Assembly (NCBI GenBank): GCA_015066165.1
Contig: SVOX01000033.1
Coordinates: forward strand, 1-12,729
Source: Oscillospiraceae bacterium
GTDB lineage: Bacteria; Bacillota; Clostridia; Oscillospirales; Acutalibacteraceae
Length of the DNA stretch: 12,729 nucleotides
Direction: 5' to 3'
In this document: piece by piece, positions 1-7,379 of the stretch
How the letters are laid out: the number at the start of each line of letters is the position of its first letter
Numbering within the stretch: position 1 is the stretch's first letter
Program-made: the position numbers and the translations under genes
Notes under the pieces: model-generated
What the model was told of the DNA's origin: nothing
The model's database searches: none
The model's input: the letters and a program-made list of their open reading frames with translations, nothing else

Positions 1-942
1 TACCATAACAGAAGAACCAAGACCTGCTTCGTTTGAAAATACACCACGCTTAAAGCCGCTTGTCATAGCAACGATAACACCGCCGATACCACCGCCTACA
101 AATGCTTGTGGTTTGAAAGCGTTTACAAAGATTGCTTTAAATGCAGGGATAATAGCATCATAGTTGATACCGATAATAACAATACTACCTACAACGAAAA
201 GCACTACCATAAATGGAACGATTTTTTCAGCAACGTTTGCAATTCTCTTAAGACCGCCTAAAGTAATAAGAGCGGTAAGAGCCATAATAACAACACCGAT
301 TAAGATGTTATAAAGTGAAACACCGCCGAAAACTTCAATAGAAGAAATGGCTCTCACATCAAATGCGGCAGCAACGTTGGCAACAATTTTGTTAACCTGA
401 CCCATACTACCAATACCAAAGGAAGCGAGCATTGTAAAGATACAGAAAAGCACTGCTAAAACTCTACCAATCCATTTGCAACCTTTTTTAGCACCTAAAC
501 CGTCACGAAGATAGTACATAGCGCCGCCCGACCATTCGTCATTAGCGTTCTTACGGCGGAAATAGATACCCAAAACATTTTCACTGAAGTTGGTCATCAT
601 ACCAAAGAATGCGGCAACCCACATCCAGAATACTGCACCTGCGCCACCAACACAAATAGCAGCCGCAACACCTGCGATATTACCTGTACCTACGGTTGCT
701 GCCAATGCTGTACAAAGTGCTTGGAAAGGTGAAATTGTTCCCTTTTCCTTTGTGTGACCGATAACTTCTTTTTTAAACATACTACCGATGGTTTCTTTCC
801 ACCAGTGACCGATGTGCGACACTTGGAACACTTTGGTCAAAAGTGTTGTAATAACGCCGGTGCCAATGAGGAGCGCCAAACCAAAGATACCCCAAACAAC
901 GCCGTTAATACTGCCGTTAATTTCTGCAATTTTGTCTAACAT
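1..942 (-). CDS. Sodium:alanine/glycine symporter (AGCS family), C-terminus cut off by window edge
   Basis: This multi-pass membrane protein is predicted to take up alanine or glycine with Na+. Translating the minus strand gives 314 codons with no stop, so the 3' end lies outside the window; the family is usually about 450-480 aa. The protein starts MLDKIAEINGSINGVVWG and has the AGCS signature TALAATVGTGNIAGVA near residue 85. WSGGAMYYLRDGLG follows mid-protein, and the visible part ends with the family motif RGVFSNEAGLGSS. The ATG at 942-940 is supported by a strong AGGAG at 951-955 on the minus strand. Upstream lie a terminator and a glycine riboswitch on the same strand, so glycine is the likely effector and a likely substrate. 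Family assignment is secure; the exact substrate is inferred from the riboswitch. Confidence 0.95.
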   Translation of the reverse strand, partial: MLDKIAEINGSINGVVWGIFGLALLIGTGVITTLLTKVFQVSHIGHWWKETIGSMFKKEVIGHTKEKGTISPFQALCTALAATVGTGNIAGVAAAICVGGAGAVFWMWVAAFFGMMTNFSENVLGIYFRRKNANDEWSGGAMYYLRDGLGAKKGCKWIGRVLAVLFCIFTMLASFGIGSMGQVNKIVANVAAAFDVRAISSIEVFGGVSLYNILIGVVIMALTALITLGGLKRIANVAEKIVPFMVVLFVVGSIVIIGINYDAIIPAFKAIFVNAFKPQAFVGGGIGGVIVAMTSGFKRGVFSNEAGLGSSVMV

Positions 943-1009
943 TTTTTCTTCTCCTTTTTCTTTAGACATTCTTAATTTATTGAATACCGTTTTAAAAGAT
1001 GGGATTTTT

Positions 1010-1043
1010 AAAAACAAAAAACCGAGCCCACAAACAGACTCGG
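1010..1043 (-). terminator. Intrinsic terminator in the riboswitch leader
   Basis: On the minus strand CCGAGTC pairs with GGCTCGG (hairpin 1043-1022, 7 bp with one G-T) and is followed by TTTTTTGTTTTT. It lies between the glycine aptamer and the symporter start, so it is the probable expression platform: read-through would be controlled by glycine binding. It could also act as a plain attenuator. I did not find a clear anti-terminator pairing by eye. Confidence 0.8.
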
Positions 1044-1061
1044 AAAATAACAAATAATATA

Positions 1062-1150
1062 CCCTTTGTCCTTTTGCCTGAGAGATTAACAAGAAAACTT
1101 GTCTTGCCCCTTCGGCATCTGATTTAACAGAATTCTCCAAAGTCCCGTCC
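1062..1150 (-). promoter_or_regulatory. Glycine riboswitch (gcvT motif), single aptamer
   Basis: Reading the minus strand, the leader carries the conserved glycine-aptamer core. There is a P1-like strand GGGACTTTGG with GGAGAA, the hairpin GCCGAAGGGGC (1116-1106), and the hallmark CTCTCAGGCAAAAGGAC (1084-1068). The closing strand is ACAAAGGG. Only one aptamer is visible: the 50 nt between it and the inferred transcription start hold no second core, so this is a singlet rather than the common tandem form. It precedes an AGCS symporter, a known context for this class. Glycine binding presumably controls the terminator just downstream. Confidence 0.93.
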
Positions 1151-1205
1151 GTTCACAGTCGAAAAAATCTTCTGCAAACATCACACAGTTATTCAATTGC
1201 TTAAC

Positions 1206-1233
1206 ATTATACCACAATTTTTTCATTTTTCAA
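1206..1233 (-). promoter_or_regulatory. SigA-type promoter for riboswitch/symporter transcript
   Basis: On the minus strand TTGAAA (1233-1228) is separated by 16 nt from a perfect TATAAT (1211-1206). Transcription would start near 1199, just before the glycine aptamer. It diverges from the gdhA promoter, with the two -35 boxes 21 nt apart. Confidence 0.75.
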
Positions 1234-1254
1234 GTATTTTTTTAAAATTTTTTG

Positions 1255-1283
1255 TTGACTGCGAAAAAAAATCGTAGTATTAT
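1255..1283 (+). promoter_or_regulatory. SigA-type promoter of gdhA
   Basis: TTGACT (1255-1260), a 17-nt spacer and TATTAT (1278-1283) closely match the housekeeping consensus. The start near 1290 leaves a short leader of about 25 nt with AGGAGG at 1303-1308. No operator is evident. Confidence 0.8.
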
Positions 1284-1315
1284 AGAAAAATAGAAATATT
1301 TTAGGAGGCAAAACA

Positions 1316-2668
1316 ATGTTAAAATCTGCTTATTTGCAAAAGGTTTATGCTGACGTTGAAGCAAGAAACCCAGGCGAAAAAGAATTTTTACAAACTGTGC
1401 AAGAGGTTTTGGAATCTATCGAACCTGTTGTAGAATCTAACCCCAACTACGAAAAATGGGGAATTATTGAAAGAATGGTAGAACCTGAAAGACAAATTCA
1501 GTTCCGTGTTTCTTGGGTTGATGACAACGGCAAGGTTCACGTAAACCGCGGTTATAGAGTTCAATTCAACTCTGCAATCGGTCCTTACAAGGGCGGTCTT
1601 CGTTTCCATCCTTCAGTAAATGCCAGCATTATTAAATTCTTAGGTTTTGAACAAACCTTTAAGAACAGTCTTACAAGTCTTCCTATGGGCGGCGGTAAAG
1701 GCGGTAGTGACTTTGACCCACGTGGTCGCAGTGACGGAGAAATTATGCGTTTCTGCCAAAGCTTTATGACCGAACTTTCAAAGCACATTGGCGCAAACCT
1801 TGACGTTCCTGCAGGTGACTTGGGTGTAGGCGCTCGTGAAATTGGTTACCTTTACGGTCAATACAAGCGTTTACGCAACGAATTTACAGGCGTACTTACA
1901 GGTAAAGGTCTTTCATACGGCGGTTCACTCATCCGTCCCGAAGCTACCGGTTTTGGCGCAGTTTACTATGTAGATGAAATGCTCAAATCTTTTGGCGATA
2001 CAATTAAGGGTAAAACCTTTGCTGTATCCGGCTTTGGTAACGTTGCTTGGGGTACTGTTAAAAAGATTACCGAACTTGGCGGTAAAGTTGTTACAATTTC
2101 AGGTCCTGACGGTTACATATATGATGAAGACGGTATCAACACCGACGAAAAGATTGAATTTATGCTTTCAATGCGTTCATCAGGTAACGACAAGGTTAAA
2201 GATTATGCTGATAAATTTGGCGTTCCTTACTTTGAAGGTCAAAAGCCATGGGGCACAAAAGTTGATATTATTATGCCTTGCGCTACCCAAAACGAAGTTG
2301 ACGTTAAAGAAGCAGAACAAATCATTGCTAACGGCGTTAAATATTATGTAGAAGTTTCTAATATGCCTACCACTAACGAAGCAGTAGCACTTCTTAAAAA
2401 GAACGGCGTTGTCGTTGCTCCTTCAAAGGCAGTTAACGCCGGCGGTGTTGCAGTTTCAGGTCTTGAAATGAGCCAAAACTCAATGCGTTACAGCTGGACC
2501 GCTGAAGAAGTTGACGCAAAACTTAAGCAAATTATGAAAAACATCTTCGAAGCATCTCTTAAAGCGGCTGAAAAATACGGTATGAAGGGCGACCTCGTAG
2601 CAGGCGCTAATATTGCCGGTTTTGAAAAGGTTGCGGATGCTATGCTCGCTCAAGGCGTTGCTTATTAA
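1316..2668 (+). CDS. gdhA: Glutamate dehydrogenase, hexameric class I
   Basis: This cytoplasmic enzyme interconverts glutamate and 2-oxoglutarate plus ammonium. It is 450 aa, the normal length for small hexameric GDH. The catalytic residues are visible as K92 (GPYKGG), K116 (TFKNSL), K128 (GGGKGG) and D168 (PAGDLGVG). The Rossmann motif is GFGNVAWG at 239-246, and SAIGPYKGGLRFHPSVN and PSKAVNAGGVAVSG are family hallmarks. Residues F240 and P264 (in SGPDG) correspond to positions tied to NAD preference in the C. symbiosum enzyme, so NAD-dependent glutamate breakdown is plausible. Many databases would label it NADP-specific by similarity. The ATG at 1316 has an ideal AGGAGG 7 nt upstream. It has its own promoter and terminator and is transcribed alone. 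Confidence 0.97.
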   Translation: MLKSAYLQKVYADVEARNPGEKEFLQTVQEVLESIEPVVESNPNYEKWGIIERMVEPERQIQFRVSWVDDNGKVHVNRGYRVQFNSAIGPYKGGLRFHPSVNASIIKFLGFEQTFKNSLTSLPMGGGKGGSDFDPRGRSDGEIMRFCQSFMTELSKHIGANLDVPAGDLGVGAREIGYLYGQYKRLRNEFTGVLTGKGLSYGGSLIRPEATGFGAVYYVDEMLKSFGDTIKGKTFAVSGFGNVAWGTVKKITELGGKVVTISGPDGYIYDEDGINTDEKIEFMLSMRSSGNDKVKDYADKFGVPYFEGQKPWGTKVDIIMPCATQNEVDVKEAEQIIANGVKYYVEVSNMPTTNEAVALLKKNGVVVAPSKAVNAGGVAVSGLEMSQNSMRYSWTAEEVDAKLKQIMKNIFEASLKAAEKYGMKGDLVAGANIAGFEKVADAMLAQGVAY

Positions 2669-2778
2669 TTCGGAATTAGGAATTAGAAATTAATAGTTTG
2701 TAACTACACCCTGTGGGATTTCCCATAGGGTGTTTTTTTATAATTCCGAATTACGAATTCCTAATTTCAAATTAAATT
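2664..2778. repeat. Imperfect palindromic repeat flanking the gdhA terminator
   Basis: The left arm (from 2664, TAATTCGGAATTAGGAATTAG) is nearly the reverse complement of the right arm (about 2740-2778). Aligned as TAATTTGAAATTAGGAATTC, they match at 17 or so of the first 20 positions. Within each arm the motif GGAATTA/GAATTAG also repeats directly. The arms enclose the rho-independent terminator, so the whole is about 115 bp of dispersed-repeat or MITE-like architecture. No coding capacity is seen. Whether it recurs elsewhere in the genome cannot be judged here. Confidence 0.6.
2707..2739 (+). terminator. Intrinsic terminator after gdhA
   Basis: CACCCTGTGGG (2707-2717) pairs over 11 bp (one G-T) with CCCATAGGGTG (2722-2732) around an ATTT loop, followed by seven T. 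It separates gdhA from the spoIIIA operon. Confidence 0.92.
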
Positions 2779-2782
2779 TAGT

Positions 2783-2810
2783 TCTATTTTGGACAAGTCG
2801 CTCATATGAT
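2783..2810 (+). promoter_or_regulatory. spoIIIAA: Possible sigma-E-type promoter for spoIIIA
   Basis: The spoIIIA operon is sigma-E dependent in Bacillus subtilis. Here CATATGAT (2803-2810) resembles the sigma-E -10 (CATACAAT) at 6 of 8 positions, with TCTATTT (2783-2789) 13 nt upstream as a poor -35. The predicted start near 2817 would fall inside the ribosome binding site, which argues against this exact placement. Treat it as a weak candidate; no SigA-like promoter is evident here. Confidence 0.3.
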
Positions 2811-2827
2811 GTATCGAGGTGACCAAA

Positions 2828-3763
2828 ATGACAACCGATAAAAGATTTGAGAGTATATTATATGCTGTTTCGCCAAGAGTGAAAGAAGTTCTTTTAAAAC
2901 TCTCCCCCACAGTTAAATCAAACACAAGCGAAATACGGCTTAGGACAGGCCTTCCGTTAGCGCTGACCGTTGCGAGTGAAACTGTTTTTGTAAGACAAAA
3001 CGGACAAACCCAGTTTTTTCTGTCAAACGACCTTTTTAAAATTTCAAAACCCGATTTAGAAGAAAGTTTTAAAAATCTTTGTAACAATTCGGTTTTTGCA
3101 CACGAAAACGAACTTCAAAACGGTTTTATAATAATGAAAAACGGTTGTCGTGCAGGTGTGGGCGGTAATATAAATGAAAAAGGCAGTTTTAAAGATATAT
3201 CTTCAATAAATATTCGTATTGGCCGTGAAATAATAGGCAGTAGTAATGAAATTATGCGTTCATACTCACTTGGCGGCCTTTTAATTGCAGGTCCTCCAGG
3301 CAGCGGAAAAACCACCGTTTTGCGTGACGTTATTCGCCAACTTTCAAACGGTAGTACCGGTCGGCTTACAAGGGTTGCGGTAATAGACAGCCGAAACGAA
3401 ATTTCGGGTTCGCAGTTTGGTGTATGCGCTAACGACCTTGGCGCCAATACCGATGTTTTACTAACCGAGTCAAAAGCCAAAGGAATTGAAATAGCGCTTA
3501 GAACACTGTTCCCTAATGTTATTGCTTTTGACGAAATAGCGACCGAACTTGAACTTAAAAGTGTAGCCGAAAGTTTTTGTTCGGGAGTGAGCATTATTAC
3601 CACCGCTCACGCAGGGAGTATTTGCGAACTTAAAAAAAGAAGCGTAACCAAAGCGCTTTTAAATAGCGGTGCCATAGACCAAGTGGCGTTTTTACCCAAT
3701 ATACACGGTGGAAAAATTACAATTTTAAATACAAAGGAAATTATGAAAAGTGCTTATATTTAA
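2828..3763 (+). CDS. spoIIIAA: Stage III sporulation protein AA (ATPase)
   Basis: This is the cytoplasmic AAA-type ATPase of the SpoIIIA-SpoIIQ channel, related to secretion ATPases. It is 311 aa from the ATG at 2828, close to the 307 aa of B. subtilis. It has Walker A GPPGSGKTT (155-163), Walker B VIAFDEI (231-237), the family motif VIDSRNEISG between them, and TTAHAG after Walker B. The start is chosen because GAGGTGA (2815-2821) sits 6 nt before this ATG. A GTG at 2819 is in frame but overlaps that ribosome binding site. It is first in the eight-gene operon and overlaps spoIIIAB by 14 nt. The identification rests on both sequence and gene order. Confidence 0.96.
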   Translation: MTTDKRFESILYAVSPRVKEVLLKLSPTVKSNTSEIRLRTGLPLALTVASETVFVRQNGQTQFFLSNDLFKISKPDLEESFKNLCNNSVFAHENELQNGFIIMKNGCRAGVGGNINEKGSFKDISSINIRIGREIIGSSNEIMRSYSLGGLLIAGPPGSGKTTVLRDVIRQLSNGSTGRLTRVAVIDSRNEISGSQFGVCANDLGANTDVLLTESKAKGIEIALRTLFPNVIAFDEIATELELKSVAESFCSGVSIITTAHAGSICELKKRSVTKALLNSGAIDQVAFLPNIHGGKITILNTKEIMKSAYI

Positions 3764-4175
3764 AATTTTTGGGTTTTTTATGATTATTTCCACCACCTAT
3801 TTATTTGGGTTTTTTAAGGCAAGTGAATTAAAAAAACGCTTTAAAAAATTACAAAGTTTACAAAAAAGCATTATTTCGCTAAAAGAAAAAATTCGTGCTA
3901 ATATGGGCGAAATACCGCAACTTTTGCCATCAAGTTTTGAAGAATATCCCATAAATTACACCCACCTATCAAGCGGTGACGTTGAAATTTTAGAAGAATT
4001 TTTTGCCGATATAGGCATGGCAGATACCAAAACCGAGTATGAGCGTTGCGAACTTTACATAACGCTGTTAAATCCAAAAATCCAAGAAGCCGAAGCAGAC
4101 GTACGTGAACTTACTAAACTTTATAAAAACATTGGTTTATTTGTTGGCATTTTTATTTGTATTATTTTGTTGTGA
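3750..4175 (+). CDS. spoIIIAB: Stage III sporulation protein AB
   Basis: This membrane component of the SpoIIIA complex is 141 aa, against about 171 in B. subtilis, so the family is represented by a short form. It has an N-terminal hydrophobic segment (about 3-20), a basic coil-like stretch (KKRFKKLQSLQKSIISLKEKI), an acidic middle region and a C-terminal membrane segment (about 127-141). Anchors at both ends fit the SpoIIIAB layout. The GTG start at 3750 lies inside the end of spoIIIAA, with AAGGA 11 nt upstream. The first ATG in frame (3780) has no ribosome binding site and would cut into the membrane segment. Translational coupling to spoIIIAA is likely. Confidence 0.88.
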   Translation: MLIFKIFGFFMIISTTYLFGFFKASELKKRFKKLQSLQKSIISLKEKIRANMGEIPQLLPSSFEEYPINYTHLSSGDVEILEEFFADIGMADTKTEYERCELYITLLNPKIQEAEADVRELTKLYKNIGLFVGIFICIILL

Positions 4176-4183
4176 GGTAAAAA

Positions 4184-4378
4184 ATGGATGTTAATTTTAT
4201 TTTTAAAATTGCCGCAATAGGCATAATTGTAACCGTTCTAAATCAGGTGCTTATCCGTTCAGGCAGAGAAGAACAGGCAATGCTTACAACCCTTGCAGGT
4301 CTTGTAGTGGTGCTTTTAATGGTGGTAAACTCTGTAGCAGAACTTTTCGACACGGTCAAAGACCTTTTTGGACTTTAA
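4184..4378 (+). CDS. spoIIIAC: Stage III sporulation protein AC
   Basis: This 64-aa membrane protein has two hydrophobic helices (about 6-22 and 33-53) split by the polar loop SGREEQAM, as in SpoIIIAC (about 68 aa). ATG 4184 follows GAGGT at 4174-4178, 8 nt after the spoIIIAB stop. It is thought to form part of the membrane platform with SpoIIIAD and SpoIIIAE. Assignment is secure from size, topology and position. Confidence 0.92.
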   Translation: MDVNFIFKIAAIGIIVTVLNQVLIRSGREEQAMLTTLAGLVVVLLMVVNSVAELFDTVKDLFGL

Positions 4379-4379
4379 A

Positions 4380-4766
4380 ATGGACACTTTAAAACTTTTT
4401 GCAATAATACTGATTTCCGCATTTTTTTGTGTTTTATTAAAGCAATACAAACCCGAATTTTCGGTTATTATTGCATTTTTTTGCTCTGCGATTATTTTAA
4501 CTGCGGTTTTTGAAAAAATTTTAAGCCCCATAACTTTGCTTGAGCAAAAACTAAAACAAAGCGGTATCGACAACAACTATTTTAAAGTGGCATTAAAGGC
4601 GCTGGGAATTGGATACATAACAACCTTTATTGCCGATTCTTGCCGTGACCAAGGCCAAACAGCATTGGCATTTAAAGCCGAACTTGTTGGCAAATGTGCA
4701 ATTTTTATTTTATCAATACCTTTAGTACTATCCATACTTGAAACGGCATTAGGATTTATAAAATGA
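4380..4766 (+). CDS. spoIIIAD: Stage III sporulation protein AD
   Basis: This integral membrane protein is 128 aa from ATG 4380, against about 133 aa in B. subtilis. Helices are seen at about 4-20, 26-45, 69-86 and 103-122. The family motif appears as ADSCRDQGQTALAFKAELVG (85-104). An upstream in-frame TTG at 4368 would add four residues (MDFK) and overlap spoIIIAC; ATG is preferred, but the start is uncertain because no good ribosome binding site precedes either. It begins 1 nt after the spoIIIAC stop and overlaps spoIIIAE by 4 nt (ATGA). Confidence 0.92.
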   Translation: MDTLKLFAIILISAFFCVLLKQYKPEFSVIIAFFCSAIILTAVFEKILSPITLLEQKLKQSGIDNNYFKVALKALGIGYITTFIADSCRDQGQTALAFKAELVGKCAIFILSIPLVLSILETALGFIK

Positions 4767-5875
4767 TTAAAAAAATTATAGGTTTTATTTTTATTTTCAC
4801 AATATTTGTGTTACCTGTTTCAGCACAAGAAACCAATATCTACGGTGAGCAACTCAAAAACAGCGGTTTTTTTGAAGCACAAAAAGAAGTGCCACCCGAC
4901 GTTTTGGAATATTTAGAGCAAAACGGAATTGATATAAACGATTATAACTGGGTTAACAACATTAAAACCGAAAATGTTTTTTTACATATTTTTGGGTTTT
5001 TAAAAAGCGGACTCAAAAAGCCGTTAATGTCCCTTGGTTTAATTCTTGCCATAATTATAATTACAGCCACCCTTTTTGAAAATCAAAACAGTTCGGTAAA
5101 TACCGTTATATCTTTTACCCAAACACTTGCAGTCACAGGAATAATAATCTCCCCCGTATTTTCAGCAATAACTTCGGCTGTGACTGCTATGAAAACCTGT
5201 GCCGCATTTATGACCGCATTCATTCCCGTTTTTGCAGTAATAACCGCCACAACCGGAAAAACCGCCACAAGTATTTCTATGAGTTCTTTGCTTTTAGGCG
5301 CAGCCAACGGTGTTTCGCTCATTTCAAACTTTGCGGTAGTACCGCTTATTGGCGGGTATATGAGTTTATGCCTTGCCACAAGCGTTTCACCGCTTATAAA
5401 TAACAACGGTGTTTCTTCGGCTGTGAAAAAACTTTCCCTTTGGGTTATGTCGCTTATATCCACTGTATTTTTAGGTGTCTTAAGTATTCAAACAGTAGTA
5501 AATGCCCACGCCGATAACTTATCAATGCGAACTGCCAAATTTATAATTGGTTCTTCAGTTCCTGTAGCGGGCGGTGTTTTGTCTGAAGCGCTTGGAACAC
5601 TTACTGCATCGGTTTCACTTTTGAAATCTTCGGTTGGAATATACGGAGTAATAATTTGCATACTCATATTTTTACCAATAATAATTGAACTTTTGCTTTG
5701 GCGGTTTGTACTTTGGATTTCAGATTTTGCAGCCCTTTCGTTTTCACTTTCAAAAATATCTTCACTTTTACAAGCAATAGATACCGTGCTTTCGGTACTG
5801 ATAGGCGTCATTCTTCTTACAGCCGCAATGTTTATAATATCCCTTTCGGTAGTGATTGGAAGTAGTAAAATATGA
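4763..5875 (+). CDS. spoIIIAE: Stage III sporulation protein AE
   Basis: This is the large polytopic membrane protein of the SpoIIIA complex, 370 aa. A signal peptide is visible (MIKKIIGFIFIFTIFVLPVSA, predicted cleavage after A21). A soluble segment with DVLEYLEQNGIDINDY follows, then about seven membrane helices from residue 87 onward. The segment IIGSSVPVAGGVLSEALGT (261-279) matches the family's most conserved loop. ATG overlaps the spoIIIAD stop in ATGA, and its own stop overlaps spoIIIAF the same way, so translation is probably coupled. Length is near normal for the family. Confidence 0.95.
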   Translation: MIKKIIGFIFIFTIFVLPVSAQETNIYGEQLKNSGFFEAQKEVPPDVLEYLEQNGIDINDYNWVNNIKTENVFLHIFGFLKSGLKKPLMSLGLILAIIIITATLFENQNSSVNTVISFTQTLAVTGIIISPVFSAITSAVTAMKTCAAFMTAFIPVFAVITATTGKTATSISMSSLLLGAANGVSLISNFAVVPLIGGYMSLCLATSVSPLINNNGVSSAVKKLSLWVMSLISTVFLGVLSIQTVVNAHADNLSMRTAKFIIGSSVPVAGGVLSEALGTLTASVSLLKSSVGIYGVIICILIFLPIIIELLLWRFVLWISDFAALSFSLSKISSLLQAIDTVLSVLIGVILLTAAMFIISLSVVIGSSKI

Positions 5876-6297
5876 CACAGTTTTTTGTTTCTTTTAGTAC
5901 GGGTTGTATTCTTTTGGGGGCACTTTATATAATCTGTCCCGAAGGCAATATTTCAAAACCCATAAAACATATTTTTAGTTTAATTTTTTTAATGGTAATA
6001 ATCTCAGCCGCAAATATACCCTTTAAAAAAATAGACTTCTCGCTACCCGTCACAGCCACAGCCGAAAACGAGAATTATGTAAGTATGCAAAGTTTTGCCG
6101 CCAAATACGTTTATAGCAAAGCACTTGAAAGCCAAAATATAAATTTTAGCGAAATTTCAATTTTTACGGATAAAACCGCCGACGGCAGCATAATAATTAC
6201 TAAAGTAGTTATTACTTCAAGTGACACAAAAGAGAAAATTTTAAAGGCGATAAGCGGAATAGGCGAAAATCGAGAGGTTGAAATTGTAAATGAATAA
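5872..6297 (+). CDS. spoIIIAF: Stage III sporulation protein AF
   Basis: This 141-aa protein has two N-terminal membrane helices (about 6-21 and 31-48) joined by ICPEGNISKPIKH, the conserved SpoIIIAF start. A soluble C-terminal domain ends with ISGIGENREVEIVNE and resembles the small ring-building folds of this complex. B. subtilis SpoIIIAF is about 206 aa, so this is a compact version with a shorter middle region. It starts in an ATGA overlap with spoIIIAE and overlaps spoIIIAG by 8 nt. Identification rests on operon position and N-terminal topology. Confidence 0.88.
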   Translation: MTQFFVSFSTGCILLGALYIICPEGNISKPIKHIFSLIFLMVIISAANIPFKKIDFSLPVTATAENENYVSMQSFAAKYVYSKALESQNINFSEISIFTDKTADGSIIITKVVITSSDTKEKILKAISGIGENREVEIVNE

Positions 6298-6832
6298 TAT
6301 TATTTCAAAATATGCAGAAAAAGTTAAAAACCCAAAAGCACTGATTATAATAGGTATTTTAGGAATTGCTTTAATTTTTTTGTCAAACGTGGGCGCCAAA
6401 GACACAAAAAACGCAAACACCGCAAAAACCGCTCCCGAAATATCGACCTTGGAATACCGAGAAATGCTTGAAAAAGATATTAAAGAAATTGTTAAAGAAA
6501 TTACAGGAAGTAAAAAAGCCACCGTTGTTGTAACGCTTGAAAGCGGAATGAAATATAAATATGCCGACTGGGCAGAGGGCTCTTCAGCCGACAAAACCGA
6601 AGAAGGCACATCTTCTTCAAGCAGTGAACTAAAACAAGGTTATACAACCATCAAAACCGAAAGTGGCGGTGAAGAAGCACTTTTAGTCACAACACAAATG
6701 CCCGAAGTGCGAGGTGTAGCAATTGTTTGCCTTGGCGGAGACAACGAACTTATAGCGCAAAAAATTGAAAATGCCGTCACAGCGGCTTTAAATATTACAT
6801 CACAAAGAGTACATATAGCAGGAGGAAACTAA
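6290..6832 (+). CDS. spoIIIAG: Stage III sporulation protein AG
   Basis: This ring-forming component of the mother cell to forespore channel is 180 aa. A single membrane helix (about 17-32) is followed by a linker rich in A, T and K. An extracytoplasmic ring-building domain then runs from EYREMLEKDIKEIVKEITGS to the end, with the conserved stretch LVTTQMPEVRGVAIVCLGG near residues 131-149. In B. subtilis SpoIIIAG makes a large oligomeric ring. GAGAGG at 6271-6276, inside spoIIIAF, serves as ribosome binding site. It ends 1 nt before spoIIIAH. Confidence 0.95.
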   Translation: MNNIISKYAEKVKNPKALIIIGILGIALIFLSNVGAKDTKNANTAKTAPEISTLEYREMLEKDIKEIVKEITGSKKATVVVTLESGMKYKYADWAEGSSADKTEEGTSSSSSELKQGYTTIKTESGGEEALLVTTQMPEVRGVAIVCLGGDNELIAQKIENAVTAALNITSQRVHIAGGN

Positions 6833-6833
6833 A

Positions 6834-7358
6834 ATGAAAAAAGGTAAAGTTTTTGGAAAAGGACAGTTAGCAGTTGGAGTTATGGTAATAGCGCTTGTTG
6901 CTGCAATTTGGCTTAACACCAAGTATATGCCCTCTTCTACAAAATATTTAGGTGAGGCGTCGTTCGTTTCGGCAAACAGCGAAGAAGCAGTTGAAACCGC
7001 CGCCAAAACAGAAGATTATTTCACAACCGCCAAAGCAGACCGAGAAAAACTTCTAAAAGAAGCAAGAGAAACCGTAACCGAACTTTTAAAAACCGAAAAT
7101 TTGACCGAGCAAGACAAAAAAACCGCTCTCGAAAAAATTGAAAAAATCGCCAACGACATTAAAGCCGAAGCAAATATCGAGGCACTTTTAAAAGCCAAGG
7201 GCTTTTCTCAAGCGGTGGCGGTAATCGGCAACGACGGTATAAATATTGTTGTAAAATCAGAAGGGCTTACCACAGCCGAAACAATGCAAATTCAAGATAT
7301 TGTAACCGCTGAATCAGGGCTTGACCTTGCAAAAGTAAAAATAATACCTATAAAATAA
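6834..7358 (+). CDS. spoIIIAH: Stage III sporulation protein AH
   Basis: This mother-cell protein binds forespore SpoIIQ across the intermembrane space to form the feeding channel. It is 174 aa with one N-terminal membrane helix (11-27) and a charged coiled-coil-like region (about 60-115, rich in E, K and A). A C-terminal YscJ/FliF-like domain (117-174) ends SGLDLAKVKIIPIK. AGGAGG at 6821-6826 precedes ATG 6834. It is the last gene of the operon. No strong terminator hairpin is visible directly after it. Confidence 0.95.
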   Translation: MKKGKVFGKGQLAVGVMVIALVAAIWLNTKYMPSSTKYLGEASFVSANSEEAVETAAKTEDYFTTAKADREKLLKEARETVTELLKTENLTEQDKKTALEKIEKIANDIKAEANIEALLKAKGFSQAVAVIGNDGINIVVKSEGLTTAETMQIQDIVTAESGLDLAKVKIIPIK

Positions 7359-7379
7359 AACACTCTTACCAAAGTTTAC

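Noticed and set aside
754..1057. Short plus-strand frames overlapping the symporter start and the riboswitch terminator
   Set aside because: They are antisense to the AGCS gene and its leader, and their residues look non-protein-like.
1151..1199. A second glycine aptamer upstream of the first
   Set aside because: Too little sequence lies before the inferred transcription start, and no conserved aptamer core is visible.
2819..2827. GTG at 2819 as the spoIIIAA start
   Set aside because: The GTG is part of the GAGGTGA ribosome binding site, which is ideally spaced for the ATG at 2828.
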